Shown: positions 10,570 to 18,965 of the stretch, piece after piece
Position numbering within the stretch: position 1 is the stretch's first letter
Layout of the letters: each line of letters begins with the position of its first letter
NCBI RefSeq assembly: GCF_001468065.1
Contig: NZ_LNYZ01000025.1
Coordinates: 17,177-81,176, forward strand
From: Legionella steigerwaltii
GTDB lineage: Bacteria > Pseudomonadota > Gammaproteobacteria > Legionellales > Legionellaceae
Direction: 5' to 3'
DNA: 64,000 bases
The notes under the pieces: generated by a model
Seen by the model: the letters and a program-made list of their open reading frames with translations, nothing else
Databases searched by the model: none
Told to the model about the DNA's origin: nothing
Translations under genes and position numbers: made by a program

Positions 10570-10576
10570 TATCTGC

Positions 10577-10605
10577 TTGATTTAATTTTTTAAAAATAGT
10601 ATTCT
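10577..10605 (+). promoter_or_regulatory. Possible promoter for the alpha (rpsM) block
   Basis: In the 77-nt gap between rpmJ and rpsM, TTGATT at 10577-10582 and TATTCT at 10600-10605 are 17 nt apart, a reasonable sigma-70 spacing with a moderate -10. The alpha operon of ribosomal genes begins here. Motif-only evidence. Confidence 0.4.
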
Positions 10606-10624
10606 TCTGTCCCTTTCGACAGAA
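10605..10624 (+). promoter_or_regulatory. Leader hairpin upstream of rpsM
   Basis: TTCTGTC at 10605-10611 pairs perfectly with GACAGAA at 10618-10624 around a 6-nt loop, 22 nt before the rpsM ATG. In E. coli the alpha-operon leader is folded and bound by S4. Whether this small stem belongs to such a structure is inference. There is no U-run, so it is not a terminator. Confidence 0.4.
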
Positions 10625-10646
10625 CAAATAACGTTCGGAGAAGTTA

Positions 10647-11003
10647 ATGGCTCGTATTGCAGGAGTTAATATACCTGATCACAAGCATGTAGTGATCGCT
10701 TTAACAGCTATATATGGTATTGGTAAAACTACATCCTTGAAATTATGTTCAACAGTTGGAATTGATCCTTCAAAAAAGGTATCTGAACTGACTGATGCTC
10801 AACTTGAGTCTTTGAGAACAGAAATTGCAAAAATAACAGTGGAAGGTGATTTGCGTCGTGTTGTGACAATGAACATTAAGCGCCTTATGGATCTAGGATG
10901 TTATCGTGGTCTAAGACACAGAAGAGGGTTGCCATTGCGAGGACAACGTACGAAAACTAATGCTCGTACAAGAAAAGGTCGCAGAAAAGGCACTACCGTT
11001 TGA
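10647..11003 (+). CDS. rpsM: 30S ribosomal protein S13
   Basis: 118 residues starting [14 protein letters not shown], with the C-terminal signature [21 protein letters not shown]13 contacts the P-site tRNA and forms bridges to the 50S. An ATG with a CGGAG ribosome site 8 nt upstream fixes the start. Confidence 0.98.
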   Translation: MARIAGVNIPDHKHVVIALTAIYGIGKTTSLKLCSTVGIDPSKKVSELTDAQLESLRTEIAKITVEGDLRRVVTMNIKRLMDLGCYRGLRHRRGLPLRGQRTKTNARTRKGRRKGTTV

Positions 11004-11024
11004 TTTTTCATGTAGGAAAGTAAG

Positions 11025-11423
11025 ATGGCAATAACTAAGTCAAAACAACAAAAAGTACGCAAGAAGGCGAAACGTGTAGTATCTGATGGTATCGTACACG
11101 TTCATGCATCTTTTAATAACACTATAGTAACCTTTACTGATAGACAAGGTAATGCGTTGTGTTGGGCGACATCTGGTGGTTCTGGTTTTAGAGGATCAAG
11201 AAAAAGTACACCTTATGCTGCGCAGGTTGCTACTGAGCGTGCTGCTGCTGTTGCAAAAGAATACGGTATGAAATCTGTGGCTGTATTTGTTCATGGTCCT
11301 GGTCCTGGAAGAGAATCCACCATTCGTGAATTAATATCACAGGATTTTAAAATTGTTGAAATAACCGATGTTACTGGTATCCCGCATAACGGGTGTAAGC
11401 CACCTAAAAAACGTCGTGTATAA
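11025..11423 (+). CDS. rpsK: 30S ribosomal protein S11
   Basis: 132 residues. Signatures are [38 protein letters not shown] and the C-terminal [19 protein letters not shown]11 is in the platform near the E-site mRNA. It stands 21 nt after rpsM and 16 nt before rpsD. Confidence 0.98.
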   Translation: MAITKSKQQKVRKKAKRVVSDGIVHVHASFNNTIVTFTDRQGNALCWATSGGSGFRGSRKSTPYAAQVATERAAAVAKEYGMKSVAVFVHGPGPGRESTIRELISQDFKIVEITDVTGIPHNGCKPPKKRRV

Positions 11424-11439
11424 GACTCAGGAGTAATTA

Positions 11440-12060
11440 ATGGCTAGATATCTTGGTCCAAAGTGTAAGTTATCACGTCGTGAAGGTTGTGATTTATTAC
11501 TTAAAAGTGGTGTCCGTGATCACAAGTCCAAATGTAAATCTGAAAAATTACCTGGACAACATGGCGATAAAAAACCACGTCTAAATGGTTATGGAATACA
11601 GCTTAGAGAGAAACAAAAAATTAGAAGGTTGTATGGTGTTCTTGAAAAGCAATTCCGTGGCTATTACAAAATGGCAGCTCGTATGAAAGGTGCAACAGGT
11701 GAAAATCTAATGTCATTACTTGAACGACGTTTAGATAATGTTGTCTATCGTATGGGTTTTGCAAGTACACGTGCTGAAGCACGTCAGTTAGTTACGCATA
11801 AAGCAATACTTGTTAATGATAAAGTAGTTAACGTTCCATCATTCCTAGTAAAACCAGGTGATGTTATATCTGTTCGTCAAAAAGCAAGAGCTCAAGGTCG
11901 TATTCAGGCTGCTTTAGCTTTATCAGAACAAAGAGCTGCATGCGATTGGATTACTGTAGATACTTCTTCGTTCAAAGGAACATTTTCTACAGCACCAACG
12001 TTAACTGACTTATCTTCAGACTACAACGTAAACTTAGTTGTAGAACTTTACTCTAAGTAA
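11440..12060 (+). CDS. rpsD: 30S ribosomal protein S4
   Basis: 206 residues, starting [16 protein letters not shown]. The S4 RNA-binding domain is visible ([20 protein letters not shown], then [20 protein letters not shown]). S4 initiates 30S assembly and represses the alpha operon in E. coli. It lacks the N-terminal four-cysteine zinc motif seen in some S4 proteins; only scattered cysteines are present. Confidence 0.98.
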   Translation: MARYLGPKCKLSRREGCDLLLKSGVRDHKSKCKSEKLPGQHGDKKPRLNGYGIQLREKQKIRRLYGVLEKQFRGYYKMAARMKGATGENLMSLLERRLDNVVYRMGFASTRAEARQLVTHKAILVNDKVVNVPSFLVKPGDVISVRQKARAQGRIQAALALSEQRAACDWITVDTSSFKGTFSTAPTLTDLSSDYNVNLVVELYSK

Positions 12061-12078
12061 GCTCGGAGAAATAGCTGA

Positions 12079-13071
12079 ATGTATACTGAAATCAATGAAA
12101 TGTTGACACCTAATGTTCTTAAGGTCCAGGCAGAATCGCCCTATAAAGCTAAAATAGTTTTAGAGCCTTTGGAGCGTGGCTTTGGTCATACTCTCGGCAA
12201 TGCTTTGAGACGTATCTTATTGTCATCAATGCCTGGAAGTGCGATTACTGAAGTTTCAATTGATGGTGTTCTACATGAATACAGTACAATTGAAGGAGTA
12301 CAGGAAGATGTTGTTGACATATTGCTGAACCTGAAGTTAGTTGCGACAAAAATATCAGTCGGTGAAGAAGCTATTGTAACTTTAAGCAAGCAAGGCCCTT
12401 GTCAAGTTACAGCTGGAGACATTCAACTGACTCATGGATTGGAAATTATTAATCCAGAGCTAGTCATTGCTAATTTGAATGAAAAAGGCAAATTAAACAT
12501 GACATTGAAAGTTGAACGAGGAATTGGTTTTCACAGCACTGATTCATTTGTTAGACATTTTGATGATGAAGTAGAAAGAAAATCAGTTGGAAAACTTAAA
12601 ATTGATAATAGTTTCTCTCCAGTGAAAAAAGTAGCTTATTATGTTGATAGTGCTCGAGTTGAAAATCGAACCGATCTTGATAAGTTAACTATAGAGTTAG
12701 AAACTAATGGAACGATAGATGCTGAAGAATCAATACGGATCTCTGCTAGTATTCTTCAAAGACAACTTCATGCTTTTGTTGACATGAAATTTGAAGAGTC
12801 TCGGTCTGATAATAAAGAACGCAACGATTTTGATCCTATCTTATTACGTTCTGTCGATGATTTAGAGTTAACTGTTCGATCTGCAAATTGTTTGAAAGCA
12901 GAAAATATTCATTATATAGGCGATTTAGTACAAAGAACTGAAAATGAACTCTTAAAAACTCCTAATCTAGGTAAGAAATCTTTAACTGAAATTAAGGATG
13001 TTTTAGCTTCACGTTCATTATCGCTAGGTATGAAACTTGAGAATTGGCCGCCAGCTAATCTTGGCGAATAA
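12079..13071 (+). CDS. rpoA: DNA-directed RNA polymerase subunit alpha
   Basis: 330 residues, one longer than E. coli alpha. The N-terminal dimerisation domain carries [20 protein letters not shown]. The C-terminal domain, which binds UP elements and activators, carries [20 protein letters not shown], then the helix-hairpin-helix [20 protein letters not shown] and [10 protein letters not shown]. It is co-transcribed with rpsD and rplQ. Confidence 0.98.
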   Translation: MYTEINEMLTPNVLKVQAESPYKAKIVLEPLERGFGHTLGNALRRILLSSMPGSAITEVSIDGVLHEYSTIEGVQEDVVDILLNLKLVATKISVGEEAIVTLSKQGPCQVTAGDIQLTHGLEIINPELVIANLNEKGKLNMTLKVERGIGFHSTDSFVRHFDDEVERKSVGKLKIDNSFSPVKKVAYYVDSARVENRTDLDKLTIELETNGTIDAEESIRISASILQRQLHAFVDMKFEESRSDNKERNDFDPILLRSVDDLELTVRSANCLKAENIHYIGDLVQRTENELLKTPNLGKKSLTEIKDVLASRSLSLGMKLENWPPANLGE

Positions 13072-13089
13072 AGTTTAGGAGTTTTGGTT

Positions 13090-13473
13090 ATGCGTCACCG
13101 TAATTCTGGCCGTAGTTTTGGCCGTACAAGCAGCCATAGAAAGGCTATGTTTGCAAACATGTGTTGTTCTTTAATCGAGCATGAGTTGATAAAAACAACC
13201 TTGCCCAAGGCTAAAGATCTACGACGTTATATTGAACCTTTAATTACTGTATCAAAAGTTGATTCAGTAGCTTCACGTCGACATGCATTTGATATTTTGA
13301 GATCTAAGTCTGCTGTTGGTAAATTATTTAAAGATTTAGGACCACGTTTTGTAGAACGTCCTGGTGGCTATCTACGTATCATCAAGTGCGGTTATAGAGA
13401 TGGTGATAATGCACCTATGGCAATTGTAGAGCTCTTAGATAGACCAGTTGCTAGCGATGACACTGAAGAGTAA
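13090..13473 (+). CDS. rplQ: 50S ribosomal protein L17
   Basis: 127 residues from the ATG at 13090 ([20 protein letters not shown]), as in E. coli. A TTG at 13084 would add two non-family residues and a TAGGAG site fits the ATG. Last gene of the supercluster, followed directly by an intrinsic terminator. Confidence 0.97.
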   Translation: MRHRNSGRSFGRTSSHRKAMFANMCCSLIEHELIKTTLPKAKDLRRYIEPLITVSKVDSVASRRHAFDILRSKSAVGKLFKDLGPRFVERPGGYLRIIKCGYRDGDNAPMAIVELLDRPVASDDTEE

Positions 13474-13490
13474 ATTTAGTTTCATTAATG

Positions 13491-13517
13491 AAACCCGCAT
13501 TTATGCGGGTTTTTTTA
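13491..13517 (+). terminator. Intrinsic terminator of the ribosomal supercluster
   Basis: AACCCGCAT at 13492-13500 pairs perfectly with ATGCGGGTT at 13503-13511 over a 2-nt loop (in practice a slightly shorter stem with a larger loop), followed by a run of T. It starts 18 nt after the rplQ stop, a textbook rho-independent terminator. A palindrome TTTCATTAATGAAA lies directly upstream. Confidence 0.93.
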
Positions 13518-13647
13518 TTTATAAAAGAAATTAGTTGGCGCTTTAGAGAAGCACAGCGAAATCCTTGTCTTGAACAGAATGAAATTCTAGTTTTTTGCTT
13601 CGCCCAGTCCAGAATTTTATTTAATGCTGCAAAAAATATTCTAAAGC

Positions 13648-14007
13648 TTAGATCCACGGTTGTTTATCGACAAGTAAATCGCTCTTAATACCTCCTGTCT
13701 GTTCTGTTGATTTTGGTTCTAACAAGAGGACATGTACCTCTTCATTTGCTACCGGTTTATGTTCTACCCCTTTGGGGACAATATAAAATTCACCTTCATT
13801 TAAAGTAATTTTTTTATCTCTGAACTCAATGTCTAGAACTCCTTTTACAACAAAAAATAATTCATCTTCTGTAGCATGGCTATGCCATATAAACTGACCT
13901 TTGAATTTTGCAAGTTTGACGTATTGGCCATTAAGTTCTCCAACAATACGTGGTGACCAATATTCGCTAAAAAGTTTGAATTTCTCAACTAAATTAATTT
14001 TATCCAT
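13648..14007 (-). CDS. Small cupin-domain protein
   Basis: 119 residues from the ATG at 14007 (MDKINLVEKF). A longer open frame to 14130 exists, but its extra N-terminus has no family support. The cupin barrel is visible: metal-binding motif 1 as HSHATEDELFFVVKGVLDIE, and motif 2 as GEFYIVPKGVEHKP. This is the pattern of single-domain cupins of uncharacterised function, often sugar isomerase-like or regulatory. It is convergent with rplQ and stands alone; an AT-rich promoter lies about 50 nt upstream. The substrate cannot be told. Confidence 0.8.
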   Translation of the reverse strand: MDKINLVEKFKLFSEYWSPRIVGELNGQYVKLAKFKGQFIWHSHATEDELFFVVKGVLDIEFRDKKITLNEGEFYIVPKGVEHKPVANEEVHVLLLEPKSTEQTGGIKSDLLVDKQPWI

Positions 14008-14055
14008 AGGTACCCCGATTGAATTAATGAGTGAAGATATTGGTAAATAATTTTG

Positions 14056-14084
14056 TATATAATATAAAAAATAAAAGTTCACAA
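14056..14084 (-). promoter_or_regulatory. Candidate promoter of the cupin gene
   Basis: On the minus strand TTGTGA (14079-14084) and TATATA (14056-14061) are separated by 17 nt and lie about 50 nt upstream of the ATG at 14007. Motif evidence only. Confidence 0.45.
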
Positions 14085-14250
14085 TTCCTAGCTGATAAAA
14101 ATATGGAATAGTACTCTGAAACTTAGTCAAGTAAGATCAGGTCATAAGATATCGTTCATTTTCTTGACACTTATTTGATTTTGTTAAAAACTATTTAAGA
14201 TCATAAACGAATTTTTTGTGTGGATTATCCAAAATGAGCGGCACTAGGTT

Positions 14251-14280
14251 CCCGGGCTCCGCCGCGCTTCACCCAGGCTA
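14251..14280. repeat. Dispersed GCCTGGGTGAA-type repeat, half copy
   Basis: Ends in CTTCACCCAGGCTA after CCCGGG and CGCGC, the same wording as the repeats at 16891-16950, 32939-33022 and 57822-57856. It is GC-rich in an AT-rich gap and lies just downstream of the ssb stop. The opposite arm is missing. Confidence 0.65.
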
Positions 14281-14308
14281 TATCTAGTGGCTAATTTTGA
14301 AGGCGATA

Positions 14309-14782
14309 TTAGAACGGTACGTCATCATCTAATTGATCAAAAGCATCATGGGGTACTGGATTTGCTTGTGCCTTGTTAGCGCTAGCTGGATTAGAAGGTG
14401 CATATTGTGCTTGTGGTATGTCTTCATAGCCACCCGTGCTGTTACCTTTGCTATCTAACATTTGAATGTCATTCGCTACAATCTCAGTAGTATATCTATC
14501 TTGACCTTGCTGATCTTGCCATTTTCTTGTTCTTAAACTGCCTTCTACATAAAGTTTAGAGCCTTTGCGCACATATTCACCAGCAATTTCACCTAAACGG
14601 TTAAAGCACACTACGCGATGCCATTCGGTACGATCTTGCTTTTCACCGGTTACTTTATCTTTCCACGATTCACTGGTAGCAATTGAGAGGGTTGTTACAG
14701 CGTTGCCATTTGGTAAATAGCGTACGTCAGGGTCAACACCGACATTGCCAATTAGTATGACTTTATTTATACCACGTGCCAT
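14309..14782 (-). CDS. ssb: Single-stranded DNA-binding protein
   Basis: 157 residues. The N-terminal OB fold begins [15 protein letters not shown] and contains the [20 protein letters not shown] signature. A Q/A/P-rich linker follows, then the acidic tip DDDVPF that recruits repair and replication partners. SSB protects single-stranded DNA in replication, recombination and repair. AAGGAG-like GGAG lies upstream on the minus strand. It is a monocistronic gene. Confidence 0.97.
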   Translation of the reverse strand: MARGINKVILIGNVGVDPDVRYLPNGNAVTTLSIATSESWKDKVTGEKQDRTEWHRVVCFNRLGEIAGEYVRKGSKLYVEGSLRTRKWQDQQGQDRYTTEIVANDIQMLDSKGNSTGGYEDIPQAQYAPSNPASANKAQANPVPHDAFDQLDDDVPF

Positions 14783-14916
14783 TTTTTTGATCTCCTGTAT
14801 GCGAAAGTTAGGAAAAGAGTATACCTAATTTATATTGCCCTTGCACTGATGTTCCACCGATTTTCCTCTTTGTTGGCAAGGCTAGGTATGACGTAAGAGC
14901 AGGAGCAAATGTATGC

Positions 14917-15540
14917 TCAATCAAATAGAGTTTTATTGGAACTGGAAACAAGTTCATACAGACGTGTAATTTGTTTTTGTGTCACTCTGGGTGTAGAGAG
15001 CGGAGGTAAATGAGCTAAATCAAAAAAATCAATTTCAGAAATTTCTAAATTTTCCTTTGCTGTACCAGACCTAATTTCACAGTGAAAGAAGCATTTATAA
15101 GTATGAGGCCATTGTAATGGATGATCATGTTTTTGTTTATCCCATAGGGCGAGTAGTCTAATTACTGAAACATCAAATCCAGTTTCTTCCTTAGCTTCTC
15201 TAATCACGGATTCTGCTGCTGATTCATTTGTTTCTGCCCAACCACCAGGCAAAGTCCACAATTCATCGGAACGCTCTTTAACTAATAAGAGTTTGTTATG
15301 TTGTAGAATAAAAGCACGGACATCAACTTTAGGAGTTGCATACCCTTTTTCTAATGCAAATATCTGTTTTATCTCAGCGAGCGAAGTGTCTGAATAATTC
15401 GCAATAAATTCAGAAGCAATTTCGCGAAGTCTTAAATAACGCTCTTTATCAAATTCATTATTTGAATAGGTCAGTCCATTTTGAGCGATTGCTTGAATTT
15501 CAGTAATATATTTTAGCCAACTAATATCTTTTTTAGACAT
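14917..15540 (-). CDS. NUDIX hydrolase with N-terminal helical domain
   Basis: 207 residues. Residues 1-65 are a helical N-terminal domain; the NUDIX fold starts at about 70 (ATPKVDVRAFI). The NUDIX box runs from Gly100 to about Val124 with all key residues (GG at 99-100, E107, REAKEETG at 114-121). The N-domain plus the PKVDVRAFI and ELWTLPGGW wording matches the group that hydrolyses ADP-ribose and other nucleoside diphosphates linked to another moiety. The substrate is not certain. The gene is divergent from merR-queF and shares its 89-nt upstream region, including the MerR-type operator. Confidence 0.88.
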   Translation of the reverse strand: MSKKDISWLKYITEIQAIAQNGLTYSNNEFDKERYLRLREIASEFIANYSDTSLAEIKQIFALEKGYATPKVDVRAFILQHNKLLLVKERSDELWTLPGGWAETNESAAESVIREAKEETGFDVSVIRLLALWDKQKHDHPLQWPHTYKCFFHCEIRSGTAKENLEISEIDFFDLAHLPPLSTPRVTQKQITRLYELVSSSNKTLFD

Positions 15541-15578
15541 GATTTATTATCCCTGGGTGCATTTTATTGCTTTTTCTC

Positions 15579-15609
15579 TTGACTCTCACGTTACGTGATA
15601 GTTTAAAAT
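15579..15609 (+). promoter_or_regulatory. MerR-type promoter/operator with 19-bp spacer
   Basis: A consensus -35 TTGACT (15579-15584) and -10 TAAAAT (15604-15609) are separated by 19 bp, the over-long spacing typical of MerR-activated promoters. Centred in the spacer is a dyad, ACTCTCACG-TTA-CGTGATAGT (15582-15602), with 8 of 9 pairs matched. The core CTCACGT-ACGTGA resembles the published TipA operator. It lies 20 nt before the ATG of the MerR-QueF gene, so autoregulation is likely. It may also affect the divergent NUDIX gene. Confidence 0.8.
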
Positions 15610-15629
15610 CAACATTAAGGAGAAGGTAG

Positions 15630-16880
15630 ATGAAATATTACCAAATTAAAGAGATTAGCCAAATGACCTCATTAACAATTAGGTCATTACAATATTATGA
15701 TGAAATTGACTTGTTGAAACCCGCAAAACGTTCAGAGGGCGGATATCGTCTTTATTCTGAAATGGATTTAATCCGATTGCAGCAGATTACCACGCTGAAA
15801 TTTTTGGGATTTTCTTTGTCGACCATAAAAAAGATTATGGAAAATCCGAGTTTTGATGTGATGACTTCTATAGGCATACAGGCACGTGAACTGACTGAAA
15901 AAGCCGCTCGAATTAATGAGGCAGCATCTCTTCTTAATTATATTTCCAGTCAAATGGAGATGAATCAACCTGTGAATTGGAAAAGTACCGCAAAAATAAT
16001 TGAAATCTTGGAGTTAAATACAATGAATGATCAAGTGTTGCAACAATATCAATCTGAAGCTGAAAAATCGGAATTAGGTAAAAAATCTTCTTATGATGAA
16101 ACGTATAATCCAAATCGGTTATATCCAATTCCAAGGGCTGGAAAGCGACAGGAAATCGGAGTGGATCCGACTCAATTGCCTTTTCATGGCTTTGATTGCT
16201 GGAATCACTACGAAGTTTCCTGGCTTAATGCTAAAGGTAAACCCATGGTGGCGATAGCTGAATTGTTTTATGAGTGCAACTCTCCTAACTTGATTGAATC
16301 AAAATCTTTAAAACTCTATTTTAATTCATTTAACAACACACGAATTCAAAGTGTTAATGAATTGGAACGCATAATTAAAAATGATTTGCAAGAACGTGTT
16401 GGAGCAGAAGTGTGGATCAACATTCATCCTTTAAACTCGTCCAATCAGTTTGAGCTACAACAGTCATTTGCAGGCGATTCACTTGATCTTCTTGATATAG
16501 AATGCTCTGTTTATCTTGTTGAACCTTCATTTCTTTCTGTTGGCGATGAGATGGTAGAAGAAACGTTATACTCCAATTTGCTGAAATCTAATTGTTTGGT
16601 TACTAACCAGCCTGATTGGGGAAGCGTACAAATTACTTATAAAGGAAAAAGAATTAATCGAGAGGGTTTATTGAGATATCTCGTTTCATATCGAAATCAT
16701 AATGAGTTTCATGAGCAATGCATCGAACGAATTTTTGTCGATATTATGAACTACTGCAAACCAGAAAAACTGACTGTATATGGTCGGTATACAAGACGAG
16801 GAGGTTTGGATATTAATCCATACCGTTCTACAGAGAAAACCTCATTTACAGATAAAAATTTACGTTTGGTGCGTCAGTAA
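15630..16880 (+). CDS. queF: MerR-family regulator fused to QueF (7-cyano-7-deazaguanine reductase)
   Basis: 416 residues in one uninterrupted frame. Residues 1-70 are a MerR winged helix (YQIKEISQMTSLTIRSLQYY, then GGYRLYSEMDLIRL) and 71-130 the MerR dimerisation helix. From about 145 to the end the protein is a complete QueF: ELGKKSSYDETY, LPFHGFDCWNHYEVSWLNAK, ESKSLKLYFNSF (223-234), the catalytic segment SNCLVTNQPDW with Cys322 and Asp329, NEFHEQCIERIF (358-369) and GRYTRRGGLDINPYRS. QueF reduces preQ0 to preQ1 with NADPH in queuosine synthesis. The ATG at 15630 has AAGGAG 7 nt upstream. Met132 (ATG at 16023, with TTGGAG before it) could give a free 285-residue QueF, close to E. coli's 282. 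The fusion is seen; its joint function is inference. Confidence 0.93.
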   Translation: MKYYQIKEISQMTSLTIRSLQYYDEIDLLKPAKRSEGGYRLYSEMDLIRLQQITTLKFLGFSLSTIKKIMENPSFDVMTSIGIQARELTEKAARINEAASLLNYISSQMEMNQPVNWKSTAKIIEILELNTMNDQVLQQYQSEAEKSELGKKSSYDETYNPNRLYPIPRAGKRQEIGVDPTQLPFHGFDCWNHYEVSWLNAKGKPMVAIAELFYECNSPNLIESKSLKLYFNSFNNTRIQSVNELERIIKNDLQERVGAEVWINIHPLNSSNQFELQQSFAGDSLDLLDIECSVYLVEPSFLSVGDEMVEETLYSNLLKSNCLVTNQPDWGSVQITYKGKRINREGLLRYLVSYRNHNEFHEQCIERIFVDIMNYCKPEKLTVYGRYTRRGGLDINPYRSTEKTSFTDKNLRLVRQ

Positions 16881-16890
16881 CTTTACTTGA

Positions 16891-16950
16891 GTAGCCTGGG
16901 TGAAGGGCCGTTGGTCCGAAACCCGGGTTCCACTTCGTTTCACCCAGGCG
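16891..16950. repeat. Dispersed GCCTGGGTGAA-type palindromic repeat, full copy
   Basis: GCCTGGGTGAA (16894-16904) is exactly inverted as TTCACCCAGGC (16939-16949), with a CCCGGG-containing centre. It fills the gap between the convergent merR-queF and cupin genes, so it could act as a bidirectional terminator. Same family as 14251, 32939 and 57822. Confidence 0.75.
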
Positions 16951-16961
16951 ACGAGGAGTCT

Positions 16962-17303
16962 TTAATCAACTAATTGATGTTGTTCTTTATTCCATGCCGG
17001 ACGACAAGAAATAAACAGCTGCATATTTCCTTCCCAGTAGTATTTTTCACCAGCTTCGATTACTACTGCATCACCGGCCGCTAATTTATATTCCGTATGA
17101 TTGACAACGACTTTACCTTCACCTTGGAACACATAAACTAATTCATTACAGCCTAAATTGACTACTCGTCGTGCTTCAGGATATCGGCCTGATATTTTTG
17201 CTATGGCACAATCAAGCATTGGATCATTAAGATGATGCTCGGTCACTTTGCAGGATGTAGCATTACTGTGTTCAGTGGTCTGATGCTTCAAAGAAATTTT
17301 CAT
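16962..17303 (-). CDS. Small cupin-domain protein
   Basis: 113 residues, mostly one cupin barrel. The first motif is degenerate (NELVYVFQGEGKVVVN, lacking the paired histidines), the second is GDAVVIEAGEKYYWEG. Metal binding is therefore doubtful and the protein may bind a ligand without metal. Function unknown. It follows the YajR-like gene on the same strand with 24 nt between, so the two may be co-transcribed. Confidence 0.75.
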   Translation of the reverse strand: MKISLKHQTTEHSNATSCKVTEHHLNDPMLDCAIAKISGRYPEARRVVNLGCNELVYVFQGEGKVVVNHTEYKLAAGDAVVIEAGEKYYWEGNMQLFISCRPAWNKEQHQLVD

Positions 17304-17327
17304 TTAATATCCTCTATTAATTAACGA

Positions 17328-18680
17328 TTATCCATGATCAATGACTTTTTCAGCGCTTCCCCAAAGATAGCGCTCTCTATCAACACGTAGATAAATAACC
17401 TGCTCATCCTCTGCGAATGCCACCTCAATCACTCCTTTGATTTTCAATAATTGTGTGATGATCTGTTCATTTTTTTCGGGCCAGGGGGAAGGTAAAATAA
17501 GTGTTGAAAAAGAGATGTTCGGTTTCATCGAAAGGGAAATAAGCAACCATATAATCCCTAAGACAGCATTCGTAATAAAGATTCCCTGGCTACTACTCCA
17601 TTGATACAAAACACCTGACAGTGCTCCGCCGATAAAAAGCCCTAAAAATTGACTGGTTGAATAAACGCCCATAGCCGTCCCTTTAGAATTGGGATTTGCC
17701 TGTTTGGATACCAGGGATGGTAATGCGGCTTCAAGGATATTAAAGACAACAAAATAAATTAACATGAGGAAGCACAGAGCAATCCAATTTTGAAAAGCAT
17801 AGGCCAATAAAAATTGTGCCATGGCCATTACAAATACGGATGAAAGAAAGACGCTTTTCATGCGTTTTTTCTTTTCCGCAAGAATAATAAACGGGATCAT
17901 GAGTATAAATGAAATAATCATAAGTGGCAGATAAAAATGCCATTGTTGTGATAAATGACCTTGTTCAGCCTGTTTTTTTAAGATGAAGGGGATAGCAAAA
18001 AATGTTGCGGTGAGAATAAAATGCTGGCAAAAAATGCCGACGTTAAGGCGTTGTAGCTGTGGGTTAGAAACAACTTGCTTCAATAAAACAGGATTTGTTT
18101 CACTATCAACATGAAAATGTTGATTTACCGGTTTTGGGATTACCAAATAAAGTAGTATGATCCCTGCTATTGCTAATAGAGTAGTCAGGTAAAAAATACC
18201 CGCTAATCCAAAATGATGGCTAATGGCGGGGCTTATGACCATGGCCAAGCTAAATGATGTTCCTATAGTCATGCCAATGACTGCCATGGCTTTAGTACGT
18301 TGTTCATCAGGCGTTAAATCTGCAAGTAAAGCGATTAAAACACTGCCAATTGCCCCTGTGCCTTGTAAGGCTCTAGCAATGATCATCCCATAGATAGAAT
18401 CGGTTAATGCGCCAAGTAAGCTACCTAAGGCAAAAAGGCACAAACCCACAGCAATCATGGGTTTTCTTCCAACCTTATCGGAAAGCATACCAAAAGGCAT
18501 TTGAAGAATACCTTGAGCAAGACCGTAAACTCCTAGAGCAAGACCAACTAACGCAGGAGTTGCGCTTCGTAAATTTTCTGCATAAATGCTAAATACAGGG
18601 ATGAGTAAGAACAAACCCAACATGCGGAAAGAAAAAATCGCTGCTATAGGAAAGACAGTTTTAAACCAAGAATGCTTCAT
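17328..18680 (-). CDS. YajR-like MFS transporter with C-terminal soluble domain
   Basis: 450 residues with twelve predicted membrane segments. MFS motif A is seen as GMLSDKVGRKP in the loop after helix 2. After the last helix (about residue 375) comes a soluble tail of about 70 residues (KNEQIITQLLKIKGVIEVAF and so on) whose pattern fits the ferredoxin-like YAM domain of E. coli YajR, a 454-residue proton-driven exporter. Substrate unknown. The reading frame opens MKHSWFKTVFPIAAIFSFRM. Downstream is the small cupin gene. Confidence 0.85.
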   Translation of the reverse strand: MKHSWFKTVFPIAAIFSFRMLGLFLLIPVFSIYAENLRSATPALVGLALGVYGLAQGILQMPFGMLSDKVGRKPMIAVGLCLFALGSLLGALTDSIYGMIIARALQGTGAIGSVLIALLADLTPDEQRTKAMAVIGMTIGTSFSLAMVISPAISHHFGLAGIFYLTTLLAIAGIILLYLVIPKPVNQHFHVDSETNPVLLKQVVSNPQLQRLNVGIFCQHFILTATFFAIPFILKKQAEQGHLSQQWHFYLPLMIISFILMIPFIILAEKKKRMKSVFLSSVFVMAMAQFLLAYAFQNWIALCFLMLIYFVVFNILEAALPSLVSKQANPNSKGTAMGVYSTSQFLGLFIGGALSGVLYQWSSSQGIFITNAVLGIIWLLISLSMKPNISFSTLILPSPWPEKNEQIITQLLKIKGVIEVAFAEDEQVIYLRVDRERYLWGSAEKVIDHG

Positions 18681-18850
18681 TCATTAATATATGTTTATTG
18701 TTATCGTGTGCCGATAGTACAAAGTTAGCCTTCTAGAAACAAGATATTTAAAAATTTAATGTTCTAAACATTGCTTTATTGCCCAATAAAAATGAAAATG
18801 TAGTTTTTTGTAATTGTTGGTCAATAAGTGTCAAGCTACCCTGAGAAATA

Positions 18851-18880
18851 GTAGCCTTGGGAAGCGAAGCTGCACGCTAC
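18851..18880. repeat. Degenerate copy of the GCCTGGGTGAA repeat
   Basis: GTAGCCTTGGGAAGCGAAGC followed by TGCACGCTAC has GTAGC/GCTAC ends and resembles one arm of the family, with mismatches. It lies in the 285-nt gap between the MFS and fabL genes. That gap otherwise holds only a small hairpin (TATCG-CGATA near 18704-18716) and AT-rich DNA. Low confidence as a family member. Confidence 0.35.
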
Positions 18881-18965
18881 ATTACGTGACTATGAGTTAT
18901 TACTACCGTATTGCATCAACAGTACATTTTTTATTTTATAAATTGAAGTTAATGAGGAATATCCC

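Noticed and set aside
13488-13688. Plus-strand open frame downstream of rplQ
   Set aside because: It runs straight through the strong terminator and overlaps the cupin gene on the other strand; no ribosome site.
14164-14169. TTGACA as a -35 element on the plus strand
   Set aside because: No -10 at suitable spacing and no plus-strand gene downstream; both neighbours are on the minus strand.
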